Assembly: GCA_019925095.2 (NCBI GenBank)
Contig: CM034412.1
Coordinates: 12,376,001 to 12,440,000 of the forward strand
Length of the DNA stretch: 64,000 bases
Direction: 5' to 3'
Source of the DNA: Dendrolimus kikuchii
Taxonomy: Eukaryota > Arthropoda > Insecta > Lepidoptera > Lasiocampidae
The notes below the pieces were generated by a model, which had not been told where the DNA came from, made no database searches, and was given only the letters and a program-made list of their open reading frames with translations. Position 1 is the stretch's first letter, and each line of letters opens with the position of its first letter. The position numbers and the translations under genes are program-made. Shown here in pieces: positions 42,001-53,805 of this stretch.

Positions 42001-43633
42001 ACATACTTTATTTATTACAAGACAACACAGTCAAATACATATACGCAGATAAACACACAAATAAACTCGCACAATAATGTTATTAGTAATATTACTGATT
42101 ATAAAAAACTGAAATAAATTTTTTAATGGCTTATTACTTATTATTATAAATTATTACTACCAAAGGATTAACTTAAGTCACATTTCAAAGAATGGTGTAA
42201 TATCCTATCCAACCATATTTCAAAAACTTTTAAATTAGGTCATAAGTTCAGAAAATGTAGTGTTTTTAAAAGAATTCTACGATCTGCAAGATTTCAGAGT
42301 TGGCAACACTGGACTAACAAACAACGGAGATCTTGTGAGAGCTCGAAAAGCCAGCCATCACTACATATAAATATTATTTGTTAAAAAAATCGATATCCTT
42401 CAACTAATTATTATTTTAAAATAATAAGAACAAATAATTATAATAGATTTTTATTGGTACGGATATATATAAGAAAATAATGATTGCAACTTTTGTGACA
42501 ATAAAAAATTGACCTTCCAAATTTCGATGTTGCCAAACTCAATAAAATGTCGCTCTGCTCTGTGGTCGAGTTGGTTGGGCTACGTACGTTCCACATGAGG
42601 CTCACATCGACCATGTTCACGTATTTTTTCCCGTTCCACTTGCTTGCGGGCGTTACAATCACAAACTCTGGTGGAACGGATTATGGAGCGCTGAAGTCAA
42701 TAACGATAATACGAAATACACCAAATGTCATTGGTTGATTTGAAAATGTCGCCTTTTCCAATGTTAATCGATGGAGAGAATTAGTGCTCTTGACCAACAC
42801 CCACATACATAGTATCCATAGTGGTTTGTGGTAGTATCTATAGTAGTTTGTGACACCCACTTCGATCCACCTCTTGACATGGGTCGTTGTGAGCGCTGTC
42901 TGATCGTAAATAATAATGTCAATAATAACAGACTGACAGAGCATTTTGGGCGTTGTCAGCTACTGGAGGAACGCGCCTATAGTCTTCTTTAATATTATAA
43001 ACTTCTAAACATGCCGTGTCTGTACTATAAAGCTATTTAAAAAAACACTGGAATAGACCAATTTTTTAATAGATTTTTTGTCTGTTTGTTTGATCGGGAT
43101 TCACCTAAAAATTATTGGCTCGCTTTCGATGCGCTTTTCATTGATCGACAGCAAATTCTTAGACTTAAAATCTGCGCTACCTTTTATCCTAGGAACCCCA
43201 CTGGAGTTTTACTGGGAATGATTTAAAATAGCCAGAAAAAAAATTGCATTCTAATGTGATTATTTTTAATATCCCTGAAGTCGTTTTTGAGATTAAATTG
43301 TTTTCGGTTAAATAGGTATACCTACTTTTTTTACAATATTTTCCTAATTTTCGCGATTAGTACATACGTATGTGATTAAAAGTACACAGGTACTTTTAAT
43401 GGTTTCAAGAATATATTTTTTTTAATTTGTTTTTTTAAGTTATTTAAAAACGTTGGAATAGAAATCATATAAAATTCCGCGCTTAAAAACGTTAAAAGGT
43501 AGATTTAATTAACCTTTTTATTTGGTTTCGCAGGTCTTTTACGGAGCACTTTATTATGCGTGCACTGCCACGCACGTGCCAGATTACCCTAGTCCGTAAG
43601 CTTAATTTAATATTATATAGGTATTGCTTCAAC
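42001..43633. other. Intergenic DNA with unnamed repeats
   Basis: 42470-42575 duplicates 33740-33850 in direct orientation and 42560-42775 duplicates 32595-32800 in inverse orientation. 43080-43220 resembles the Helitron-like text at 28080-28160. 43478-43510 is a short Penelope-like end (gcgcttaaaaacgttaaaag). Short ORFs here look accidental. Confidence 0.4.
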
Positions 43634-43948
43634 TGCGTTAGTGTTAAAAATTTAGGCCGTTTCACGCAGATATGGTGATGGGACTGATGGGATTAATGCG
43701 TTATTTGAGATGCGACATTGTATACGATGTTATTTTTATACATTCACACCAGTTCCCTTGCGGGGTAGGCACGAACAACAGAGCGCCATTCAGATTTATT
43801 CTTACACACCTCACTTGCTTCTTTGACATTCATAACTCTTGTCATGCACGCTCGTCTGTTCTTAAGGCTCCTGACATCACCACCGTTATTTTTTATGCTT
43901 TAAATAAGACGTATTTGCCCACAGCCTAAATCTTTAACACTAACGCAG
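43634..43948 (-). mobile_element. MITE family M, copy 1
   Basis: Inverted ends ctgcgttagtgttaaa at left and tttaacactaacgcag at right. The interior (gatgcgacattg, ataagacgtattt) matches 55202-55730 in opposite orientation. It is interrupted by an RTE fragment. Confidence 0.65.
43741..43883 (-). mobile_element. RTE-family fragment inside MITE M copy 1
   Basis: Short 3' piece (ccagttcccttgcggggtag to cctgacatcacc) lacking a clear (ATGT)n tail. gttattttta-like text lies on both sides. Confidence 0.6.
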
Positions 43949-44137
43949 AGGGCCGTCTTAACTCTTATGTTGGGAGCTTTTTATTTTGCAAACATTCCTT
44001 ACACTGGGAAACCAACATTGCCGTGCTGTCAAATTTTTATCTATGTTCACATAAATTCCGATTAATCTAAACCTGCCAAACAAATTTTCTTAAATTAAAA
44101 AGCAATAGATTCTGTGATAATTGATGATTATATATAT

Positions 44138-44364
44138 TTTTTTTCATTGCAGGAGTTCAGCAGACAGGCAGACGGCGCACTTGATGGAAAGCGGCTACCA
44201 CCGCCTATGGACATTTGCAACACCGAAGGTGCTACAAATTGCGCTGCTGCTCTCTTAAGGGAGACTGGAACCTGGTCACTAAGTAATGCCGGAACACAAC
44301 TCAAGGTTGTTATATGGCGACATACTTTAAACCAGGGGTGGTGGCCATCCAGTCGGGCAAATGC
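44138..44364 (-). repeat. SINE-like repeat, copy 10 (5'-truncated)
   Basis: Minus copy from the T-rich tail to cagtcgggcaaatgc, followed at 44378-44440 by a fragment of the lepidopteran SINE (aacagcccataaatgtccca). Confidence 0.75.
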
Positions 44365-44520
44365 AAATCCAATAAGGCTATAATAACAGCCCATAAATGT
44401 CCCAGTGCTGAGCTCAGGCCTCCCATTATAGGGGAACGGACAGTATACCTACTACTCAGGAAAATAGTACTGTTCCTGAGGGATAGAATTTTTTTTAAAT
44501 TGATTCACAAAACCTACTTT

Positions 44521-44980
44521 AATATTTTCTTAAGTTTTCGGGACTTGTAACTACGTTAAAATATAATAAAACTACGTTTTAACGGTTTTAAGCGCAGTAA
44601 TTTTACATACAACGGAACACAAACCAACTTGACTGATAATTAATTACTTTTATTTTTCCTTCCAACCATTTTAATATTATATAAAATTATTAGGTCTAGG
44701 CCTGTTTGCTGAAGAGTTTCTTGCGCCGCTTCTTCTCTTCAAGCCATAACATGTTGCGAAGCGGTAGTAAATTAAATTAGGCTCCCATAGAGTAAATAAT
44801 AACCATAAACAAAATTATAACTAAATAATTAAAATGAACAAGTTGGCGGTAGGCTAAATAAAACTTAAACAATACTCGTTGACACTTGACATCTTTGTCT
44901 TCCGTGATCACGAAACGTCGGAAAAACCAAAATTAAATAAAATTACTGCGCTTAAAACCGTTAAAACATAGTTTTATTAT
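44521..44980. mobile_element. Penelope-like non-autonomous element with inverted ends
   Basis: Left end text actacgttttaacggtttta (44571-44590) recurs inverted at the right end (44951-44975). The body matches 15210-15541. AAAACCTACTTT is duplicated at 44509-44520 and 44981-44992. It encodes nothing. The conserved hairpin between gtgatcac and gaaacgtcgg is missing here (44904-44921). Confidence 0.75.
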
Positions 44981-45120
44981 AAAACCTACTTTCTTCCGAT
45001 TTGATAATTTTCGAGGGTTTCTCTCGATTTCCCTGGAAACCACTCGCCAGATCCTGACATAGTGACTATGGGATAATTATATGGGATAATTTGGGAGTAT
45101 CGATTAAAAAAAAATGTAGT

Positions 45121-45520
45121 GCGTCCTCATGACATACAGTGCCGAAACTTGGACACTAACAGTGGGACTGGTATACAAATTCAAGGTCGCTCAACGGGCT
45201 ATGGAGCGAGCTATGTTAGGCGTTTCTCTTATGCATAAAATCAGAAATGAGGACATCCGTAAGAGAACGAAGGTAACCGACATAGTTCGCAAAATTAGCA
45301 AGTTGAAGTGGCAGTGGGCCGGTCACAAACCGATGGAGCAGACGTGAGAACCACGTCTCGGCAAACGTAGCGCAGTACGCCCGCCAGCCCGGTGGTCTGA
45401 AGACCTGCGCAAGATCGCCGGCAGGGGCTGGATGAGGAAAATGGGAGACCGGGATATGTGGCATGTATTTGGGGAGGCCTACGTGCAGTAGTGGATGGAG
45501 ATTGTCTGAAGAAGAAGATT
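45121..45520 (+). mobile_element. RTE-type non-LTR retrotransposon C-terminal relic
   Basis: Reads MTYSAETWTLTVGLVYKF, QRAMERAMLGVSLMHKIRNE, VRKISKLKWQWAGHKP, a stop, then RPPARWSEDLRKIAGRGW and GEAYVQ. This is the standard end of a second RTE-like family, distinct from the (ATGT)n-tailed one. A premature stop marks it as dead. Confidence 0.75.
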
Positions 45521-45942
45521 TAAAAAAATTTGGAAATCGGTCCATAATTGACGAAGCAATCGCGTAACAAATATACAAACAAAATCATACAGGGGAATTG
45601 AGAACTTGCTCATTTTGGAAGTCGGTTAAAAAGGACTCCACGACGCACCATCCTAACAGTGCAAAGCCGTCGGCAAGAGCTAGTTTTTAATAACATTGGT
45701 AGTGTGGGTGTACGGGACTCTAGACAAATATAACAAAAGCTCCGTATTTCACCGCAGAACTTAGTCGAAGCTACCGGGGTATGCCGAATCGATAGCGAGT
45801 CATGCGACTTCTATGGCTTCGTTATACCTATTCTACAGATGTTATAGATATGAAATTTCGTATCTGGTTATGGATACGGGCATGTTATGAATCACATTCA
45901 TATATATATATATATATATATATAGATATATATAAACTTATA

Positions 45943-46078
45943 TAACTTCACGCCAGTTCCCTTGCGGGGTAGGCACGAACAACAGAGCGCAATTTAGGCT
46001 TATTCTTACACACTTGCTTCTTTGACATTCATAACTCTTGTCGTGCACGCTCGTCTGTTTTTAAGGCTCCTGACATCA

Positions 46079-46080
<2 letters not shown>
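45943..46080 (-). mobile_element. RTE-family 3' fragment
   Basis: Minus text cttcacgccagttcccttgc to cctgacatcacc. The (ATGT)n tail has been replaced by TA repeats. Confidence 0.7.
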
Positions 46081-46119
<39 letters not shown>

Positions 46120-46122
<3 letters not shown>

Positions 46123-46365
46123 ATTTTTATTATTATTTTTTTATTGCAGGAGTTCAGCAGACAGGCAGACAGCCCACTTGGTGGAAAGCGGTTACCATCG
46201 CCTATGGACATTTGCAACACCAAAGATGCTACAAATGCGCTGCTGCTCTCTTAAAGGAGACTGGAACCTGGTCATTAATGCCGGAACACAATACAAGGTT
46301 GTTATGGCGGCATACTCTAGACCAGGGGTGGTCGCCATCCAGTCGAGCAAATATTCTACCACCTG

Positions 46366-46369
<4 letters not shown>
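46120..46369 (-). repeat. SINE-like repeat, copy 11 (5'-truncated)
   Basis: Minus copy from its A/T-rich tail to ctaccacctggc, bounded by TA tracts. Confidence 0.75.
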
Positions 46370-46425
<56 letters not shown>

Positions 46426-46489
46426 TAAGTAATTCGTATTATATGTTATGTTTACCACCATCGCCATTGTAATCTCAATTCATTCCTCG

Positions 46490-46610
46490 GGTTGTCTGGA
46501 AGAGTTCGCTTTTAGCGATAAGACCTCCCTTTGTACATAACTAGATATAATTTTAGTCTGTATGTTCATTTTTGTATTGGTGTATAATAAAGTGTTATCT
46601 ACCTATCTAT
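46490..46610 (+). mobile_element. LINE 3'-UTR fragment
   Basis: Reads gggttgtctggaagagttcg, gcgataagacctccctttgt and ends gtgtataataaagtgttatc, with a ctatctatctat tail. Same family as 10800-10990. Confidence 0.5.
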
Positions 46611-46690
46611 CTATGTAGTAGAGCCATGCTGGAATCATTATTTTGAATTCAGCTCTCACAGAATATCAGCATGAAACGGATAGCTTTGAG

Positions 46691-46915
46691 CTAATTGTGT
46701 TTCCTGCGATGAGTGAGGAGAGTTCCAATCAAGCCAATTCCAATCGAGAAGCTTTCATCGTCTGTACTAAGTGTGCTGTCAGCGCACACAACAATCACGA
46801 TCTGTTTACAAATTAAATAAGTATGTGAGCCTGAAATCTCTTTCTGACAAATACAACAAAACGCATTTGAAGAAGTCTCAACTGTTGAAGAATTTTCTTT
46901 TTCTGTTACTGACAA
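46691..46915 (-). pseudogene. Zinc-ribbon-like coding relic
   Basis: The minus frame reads NAFCCICQKEISGSHTYLIC and later VVCADSTLSTDDESF. The C-x2-C ... H ... C ... C spacing resembles zinc-binding domains found in transposon-derived insect proteins. It is short and without neighbours of its kind, so it is probably a relic. Confidence 0.3.
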
Positions 46916-46954
46916 TGGTCCAGGGACTTTGTCAATGTGGTGATCTTTAGCTTT

Positions 46955-48060
46955 TTCGCCGTTTGAATAATGAAGGGAAACAGTCGGTAATAAATCAATA
47001 ATAACATAGGAATGTTAAGAAAATGATAAATTATATGAATAAAACAATATATAATAGAAAACGAAGCCCAATGGTTCGTTTTCATCGTATTCTTACGAGT
47101 ATTCAAGGACCATGTCAATTTCGGAGCGCTGTAAAACCCAGATAAATGAATGAAATTGAACAAAGGGTATTTATGGTATAGCAGGGTTTCTAAGTAAAAT
47201 CTCCCCACCGCAGCATTTTATAGTTTTGGTGTGGGATCGTTTTGTTATCAAATAAAAATTCACCCAATTTTTCAGTTTTTTATCTTAAGTATTTTTTTAA
47301 GAGTTTTTTTGAAAAACCTATTTTTCCGTTTTTATTTTTTTTTCAATAGTAAAATTACAAATTAACTCATGGCGAAATTTTCATCAATACTTGGGAGCAA
47401 AAGGCATTTAAAAACAATATTTTTGTTGTAATTTCGAGATGAAAAGCCGTTTTTTTTTAATAAAATAAAACTAAAATATTTTTTATCTCGAGTTTTGGAA
47501 AATTATCTATTACCATTTTTGTTTCAAAATATGTGTGTTACAATCCTTTCTACTCATAATTTTTTTCAATGTTTTTGAAGTGGTGAAACAATGTCCAAAA
47601 AAAAATTGTTTTTTTTCATAACCTTGTGTTTTATCGAACTGATTATTCTTTTGATTTTTAACTCAAAACCTTAGATCATATAAACGAACTCAATGCTCAA
47701 AACACATACCTCTTTGAAACGACGTTAAAGTTTTAATAAAAGTAAAGAAAGTTACTATTATGTATTATTTTTAAAATTTAAATTTAATTATATAATTTTC
47801 TATATGGTTAAGAATAATTTTATGGTGTTAATATATAAGATAAAAATTATTGATTATAAAATCAATTTCCAATTCTGTACCCCTTTGTACCCCTTTTTCC
47901 AAGATGGCGGCCAAGGGACAAGGGTGTTGACCCACAAACTTGAACTTAAGCTTATAATACCCCTACACATCAAAAAGTAAATTTGCGTCCTCTAAAAACG
48001 CACGCTAAGGCCTAAAAAATGTAACATTTCAATGGCCTAATAAGTCATAACATAAATTTT
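46955..48060 (+). repeat. Unclassified repeat W, copy 1
   Basis: 46975-47160 and 47875-48040 match 52805-53000 and 53230-53400 in the same order (ataacataggaatgttaa, tcggagcgctgtaaaaccca, ttccaagatggcggcc, acaaacttgaacttaagctt). The middle parts differ in length. No ORF is recognised. Confidence 0.6.
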
Positions 48061-48244
48061 AAATTTGAATATCAATACTTGTCATATTTGTAAAATGAAT
48101 TTGAAAAAGCAATTATTATTATAGGCCCCCAATTCGCGCGGGAGAGCCGCCGGGAGTTCCGCTTCCCGTCCCGCACCGCCTCCTCTTTAGCGACCTATTA
48201 TTTATTACCTTATAGTAGTAGACAAGCGTTCCTTGCAGACGTTG

Positions 48245-48910
48245 TCCTGTCCTGAAAAAATAAACATCTAGAACCCGATTTCAGCGCCGCCTACCGGGTC
48301 TAATTGTGAATCTAAACCATCCACTCACACACACATAAAATTTCATCGATTTTTTTTCTTTAGATTGACATTTTTAAATTCGTAATATCTTTTGAATGGA
48401 ATGTCAGTTTTGAATAATTCAAAAAGTAATCTACAGGTATTGAAACAGAATTGTATACGAAATGATTTATTTGGATAAGGATTAATACAAAGGTATGGAT
48501 AACATGGTCTGATTTTGGTCGGCATTTCTATCAACTTTTGAAATGTTAAAAAGTAGTTATAGTGACATAACCACAATAGTTGGACATATGGTATCGCGGA
48601 TTTTTTTGTAGATATTGATATGTTCTTTAATATTGTAGAACATTTTTTTTTCTATCATCAATAGTTTGCGCAGCGCATGCGATGAAATACATTTTATGGC
48701 TAACTTTTTTACTCCTCGGGTTATATTATGGATGTTTTAGTAAGGAATCCCTATTTGTTTTTAGTAATAAATATAGCCTATATTACCCAGGGATAATGTA
48801 GCATTCGAATGGTGAAAGAATTTTCGAGATCGGTCCCGTAGCTTTTGAGTTTATTCGTTACAAACATACAAAAATACAAATCTTTCCTCTTTATAATAGT
48901 ATATATAGAT
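48245..48910 (-). mobile_element. Two Helitron-like fragments
   Basis: 48245-48345 (cagacgttgtcctgtcctga, tctaattgtgaatctaaacc) and 48690-48910 (ggtgaaagaattttcgagat, ctttataatagtatatatag) are minus-oriented pieces of the family at 10465-10769. The text between is AT-rich and unassigned. Confidence 0.45.
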
Positions 48911-50367
48911 AGAGGTGACGGCGTTCCATCCGCATCTATATTTTATTTTCAAAGCCATGTCGTTGTCATCTGCATCAAACATATAATTTTCACACATAAA
49001 CACGTACTTAAACTGTGTTTAGCACAATGGAAAATATTACTTATTAATAATTACTATAATATACATTGCTTGTCTTTTAGCGTCAGTGTTACAAGTGGAA
49101 GATTCACACATGATAATCTCGATTTTTATAATACTTTTTTTCTTCCGTCTCCTTCTTAGCAGTACTTTGAATAGTATTTATTACACATTCTTTAATTAAA
49201 AACATTTGAAAGCTATTTGTATTCACGATCTACCTAAATAGAATCGCTCGCGCATTGCGGCGCATTACCACATTTTTGTAGATATAAATTAATTGACAGA
49301 ATTTTCTACCATAAATCCTGAGTCCTGGGACTAACCAGGAAGAAAATAACCATAAATATATTTTACAGTATTTTTGTCAACATATTGTAATTGGAATACT
49401 GCAGAGAAGTTAACGATCCATCTAATGGAAAGTTATTATAGTCGCTTTTAGAAATTTCAATATCACAGATGTTAGGAACGTGTTGCTGCTGGCCTGTAAT
49501 AGAATTCAATAATCTTATTATTATATAATAAAGTGTTCGAATATTTTAGTTAAACTATTGAAGATGATTATAAATATAAGACAATGAGAACTAGTATGGC
49601 TTACCTACATCTACGAATAATACCAGGCAATTTCAATTAGAAAATAACAGCATTTGAATAAGTCTTTATTTTTGAGAAAACGTCATTGTGCTGTGTGCAA
49701 CATTACGTATCAAAATCGAACTTACTGTTCCTTGATTTCAAGTGGCTCATCATTGTTTGGAATATACGTTTCTCTAGCTTCTGTATCTGGAATTTATATA
49801 AAATATTTATATTTAAATATTAATTAAAACAGCATACAATATGATATTTTTATTGTACATCAACCAATGTTTATTGTACAACACCAAATAATGAATACTT
49901 TTTATTGTACACCAACATAATAAAATTAAATCAGAAACTTTATAATTTTAAATATAATGAGGCATAGGATAGCCTTATCATTTGAAGCAATTTCTTCTAG
50001 TAGCCTTTGGATGGACAAGATCATACTCAAGAGAGTTACGTAATAAACTTGTTTTAATGGATATTTAACGCGTTACCTTGCAACACCAACGGCGGAGCGT
50101 GCCAAAGCGGGCCAATCCGCAAGCCACGCGACCGGCACGCGCCATGTCCCTCCATAATAATTAAGCGCAAATCAATCGTAAGTATCTCTTAAAAGATAAG
50201 TGAATCTGTAAAATATTAAATTACAATCACTTCTATCTTTTATTTACGTTTGCGATTGGGTCGTATCACTTTACTCTGGTCGATTAGTGGATTGTTATTG
50301 TTGCTTGGGAAGTAATGGGAATAATGTTGGTTTTGCAAATTGACCGGTTTCACCGCTTTGCAAGGAC
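48911..50367. other. Intergenic AT-rich DNA
   Basis: Nothing supportable except a GC-rich patch at 50085-50155 (caacggcggagcgtgccaaa), which has no recognisable gene. Confidence 0.35.
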
Positions 50368-50490
50368 TGGTCCGATAAAAGGGTTGTTTTATTAATAATT
50401 GTTTATTTGATTTTTATTTAGACGTTTTGGCAACTTTTCAGTAGCCGTGATCACGGAAGACAAAGATGTCGAGGGTCAATGAGTGATGTT
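50368..50490 (-). mobile_element. Penelope-like terminal piece
   Basis: Minus copy with agacgttttggc, cagtagccgtgatcacggaa and gacaaagatgtcgagggtca, a diverged version of the 3395-3890 piece. Confidence 0.5.
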
Positions 50491-50872
50491 AAAGTTATTA
50501 TGGTCCAAGATCCCAGTCACGCCAGACTTACGTGATTTTAGGAAAGATGAAAGTTTTAGGATCGGTAGTTTAACATAAACTTAGAAAGGAATGGATACTC
50601 GCTAAGCTGAAAGCGGGGCCGTTTTTCAGGTAGCAGGTATCAAAGGTGGAAAAAGTCATGCTAACTTACGTCAAAGTAGCCTAGTTTTTACATATGTCAT
50701 ATATGATATTGTTATAAACAAAGATATACAGTTGCCAGACACTTCCTGCGGGCCATAACTTTTGACAGACACTTTTTAAAAAAATGTGAGAACTTACGTC
50801 ATTTTAGGAAGGCTGAATTTTATATATATTACCAAGCTCATATCTGGCTCATTGGAAAATGTTTTAAAATAT

Positions 50873-51334
50873 TGTTACATGCCGAATATAAAAATAAAGG
50901 ATAAAGCCCAGTTTATTACCTTCCCGTATTTGGACTTCTTTTGTTTACTTATAAAAACAGTCTATTGCGTATTGCACTAGTTTATGGCCGTTCGCAGGAA
51001 TAATTAAGCAGGTGTGCGGATTACGTATTTCTAGGAAATTAAGTCGACGATACGGGCAGGCATACTTATATTTGTGAAGTATAAAACGACGGCAGGATGG
51101 AGAGTGGAGGCAGTCTAGCGAGAACTGCAGTCAAGCGACGATTACTATACGAGCAAGATGTGTGTACATTCGAGGAGCTATATAGTGACGGACTTTGTGC
51201 GTGTTATTGAATCGTGCAGTTTGTACTGGTTGTTTCCAGTTATATTTGTACCTGTGTTATACGTGTTTGCATAGTTCTAATAAATTGTATAGTAATTCCA
51301 ACGGCATTTTAATTCGAGTCCCGCACTCGTAACA
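50873..51334 (+). repeat. Solo LTR with ATAT target duplication
   Basis: Starts tgttacatgccg, ends cactcgtaaca, and is flanked by atat (50869-50872, 51335-51338). TATA-like gtataaaacg is near 51078, ctaataaattgtatag near 51276. 462 bp. Confidence 0.7.
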
Positions 51335-51399
51335 ATATTATATATTTTAAAACATTTTCCAATGAGCCAGACAAATCTGACGGGCCAAACATTCTCCCA

Positions 51400-51520
51400 G
51401 ACTCGTTAAGAGTTCCGCTGTGAGAGGCTTGGCGTGTTGGGGTGTAATGTCCGTTACCCTATAATGGGAGGCCCCAGCCCAGCAGTAGAGGACATTTATG
51501 GGCTGTTATTATTATATTAT
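51400..51520 (-). repeat. Lepidopteran SINE fragment
   Basis: Minus copy: tataatgggaggccccagcc, cagcagtagaggacatttat, gggctgttattatt. Confidence 0.5.
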
Positions 51521-52804
51521 TTGGTTTTAGGTCCTACTTGGCACATATATAAATTAGTACACTGTTTTATTGCCAAAATTGCTACGGGGCGTTAAATGTG
51601 TGATTTTTTACGAGGTGCAAAACGCACACAAGAAAAACAAAAAACAGCTTAATTGATCAAAATAAAAATAATTGCACATTTTTTTTATTTCACCCTATTA
51701 AATCCCTATTCATCTTATAAACAAATTTACATTACCTGTATAATGCAAACTTTAATGTTCCACATCAACAAATTTAAGTTTGCCGTTACGAGTGGCGTTA
51801 TTATCTTCATCAAATATGACATCTGATTCATCAAGTCAGGGGTGAGATTTAGTTTCATATAAATCCGTCCGCATAAGTATCTTTGTCCCGCTTGTTTCTT
51901 TTTTAGCCGTAGGGTAAATACAGGTGGTTTGACCCTTTATTGACATTGGTGTTTGGCAAATTGATTTGTTTAGGGTACTAAAGTTGTTGATGGATATAAT
52001 TGAAGATGCTATCTCTACTTGTTGATAACTTCGTTGAGAATGTTGTGGGAAGTGAACACTACTGGTTGTTTTATTGTGCTTGCTACAGATCAACACTAAT
52101 AGATATGAATGATATGAAACCTATTTTTAGGATTCCGTAGACAAAACTTAAAATGGGCCCCTTAGTGCGTCTACAGGATACTTCACCTTTTATATATATT
52201 GTATGCTATCTATGACCGTACCGCTACTGCCTTTTCGCTGGGAGTTTTTGGCGGGAACTGAAAGGGGACGTTGTGCTATGCAGTTTTATTTTCTAAAAAT
52301 GTGTAAAATTACTCTAAAATGAACAATATTTGTAGGATATAATATAGTTTTTGACTAGTAATTATGTGTTTTTGTGAGAAATGTGAACTATATAGTCAAA
52401 TGTGGCCTTTCGAGTTTTCACAAGAACTCCGTTGAATGGTGTGGATTGTAGCCTACAATACAACTGCGCCTGGCTTAAAGGCCTAGTTGCCAAGCCTTAA
52501 ACATAAAAAAGCCCTTTCGCTGTCAAACGAGTGTTAGCGGTGATGTGGTGTTGTGGGAGGGAGGGCAGACAAATAATAATAATAAGAATATTCTTTATTT
52601 TCTCCCAAAATACAAGTTTTAATTAACAAAATGAAATGTTATAAATAAGTGTTACTCATACGATACACAAATTTAATAAAATAGAGCAGAGAGAGAGGAT
52701 TCCAAACTGAGAAAACCCCTGTCCAATAGAAACTTCTGGCCTCGGCCTTGTTAAGTTAATTATTGTATAAACCAGTGATATTCTAAGTTTTATGGTGGGG
52801 AAAA
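51521..52804. other. Intergenic DNA
   Basis: 52560-52700 resembles a decayed LINE UTR (aatattctttattttctccc). The 86-codon minus ORF at 51836-52096 is not recognised. Otherwise nothing. Confidence 0.3.
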
Positions 52805-53400
52805 GGGTTGATAATAAATTAATAATAACATAGGAATGTTAAAAAAATGATAAATTATATGAATATTTTTTTTATAGAAAACGGCCTGGTTCGTTTTCAT
52901 CATATTCTTACGAGTATTCAAGAGAACCCGGTCAACTTCGGAGCGCTGTAAAACCCAGATAAATTAAAGAAATTAAACAAATTTATAGTGGAAATTATTT
53001 ATTAAAAAACCCTCAATAAGATTGCTCTGATGTCATTTTATTGTAAAATGACCAGAAATACCGCCCAAAAATTCGTTCAAAAATCTTCAGTTATTTTTGA
53101 TTATAACTTTTTTATTTTACATTTTACGATAAGAAGTATTAAGAATAAAGTTGTAGACAATTTAGTTTACTACAAATAATGTCTTATAAAATTTCTGTCG
53201 GGTTGCTACTTTACGAGACACAGCGCGAAAACCCTTTGTACGCCTTTTTCCAAGATGGCGGCCGGGGGACAAGGGTGGCGACCCCACAAACTTGAACTTA
53301 AGCTTACCCTTTCTACACATCAAAAAAATAAAATTGCGTCCTATGAAAAACGCACGCTAATGTCTAAAAAATGTAAGATTCCAATGGGCTATTTATAAAT
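52805..53400 (+). repeat. Unclassified repeat W, copy 2
   Basis: Shorter direct copy of 46955-48060. The block with ttccaagatggcggcc is at 53252-53267. Confidence 0.6.
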
Positions 53401-53684
53401 TCATCACGTGTCGTCTTTCTCCGTGTGCCACTGTAATTTTTCTTAAAACTTACGGGGTATTATAAGTATTAATAAAATTTGGAAGGAACTTGTATTCTAT
53501 TATGTCGCTATGGGAACATTAATGCACATAATAAAAGTAAACAAATAAAAAAATACGGGTTGCTACCATAGAGAAATACTAAGAAGCAAAATAAAAATCG
53601 GTGTACACATAAGTGTGCTCAATTTTCTGATCTAATGAATATATTGTTAAAATTACCACGTACTAACGGTAGCCTACAAATCGA

Positions 53685-53805
53685 GGTAAATCTCGCCAAT
53701 CCGCCTCGAACAAGTATGGCGGGTATATCTGTTGTCAGTTCCCCTATAAATGGGAGCCAAAAGCCCAGCAATGGGATGTTTGTGGACTGTTATTATACTC
53801 AGGCT
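53685..53805 (-). repeat. Lepidopteran SINE fragment
   Basis: Minus copy: cctcgaacaagtatggcggg, cctataaatgggagccaaaa, gcccagcaatgggatg. Confidence 0.5.

Larger units (their letters stand above)
45901..46421. repeat. (TA)n microsatellites framing two repeats
   Basis: Three TA tracts (45901-45923, 46081-46119 and 46370-46421) alternate with an RTE fragment and a SINE-like copy. ORFs with IYIYIY runs come from these tracts. Confidence 0.85.

Noticed and set aside
46022..46472. ORFs containing long IYIYIY runs
   Set aside because: They are translations of TA microsatellites joined to a SINE-like repeat.
51836..52096. 86-codon minus ORF with Ser/Thr-rich text
   Set aside because: No recognisable motif, no splice or start context, and composition like the surrounding DNA.
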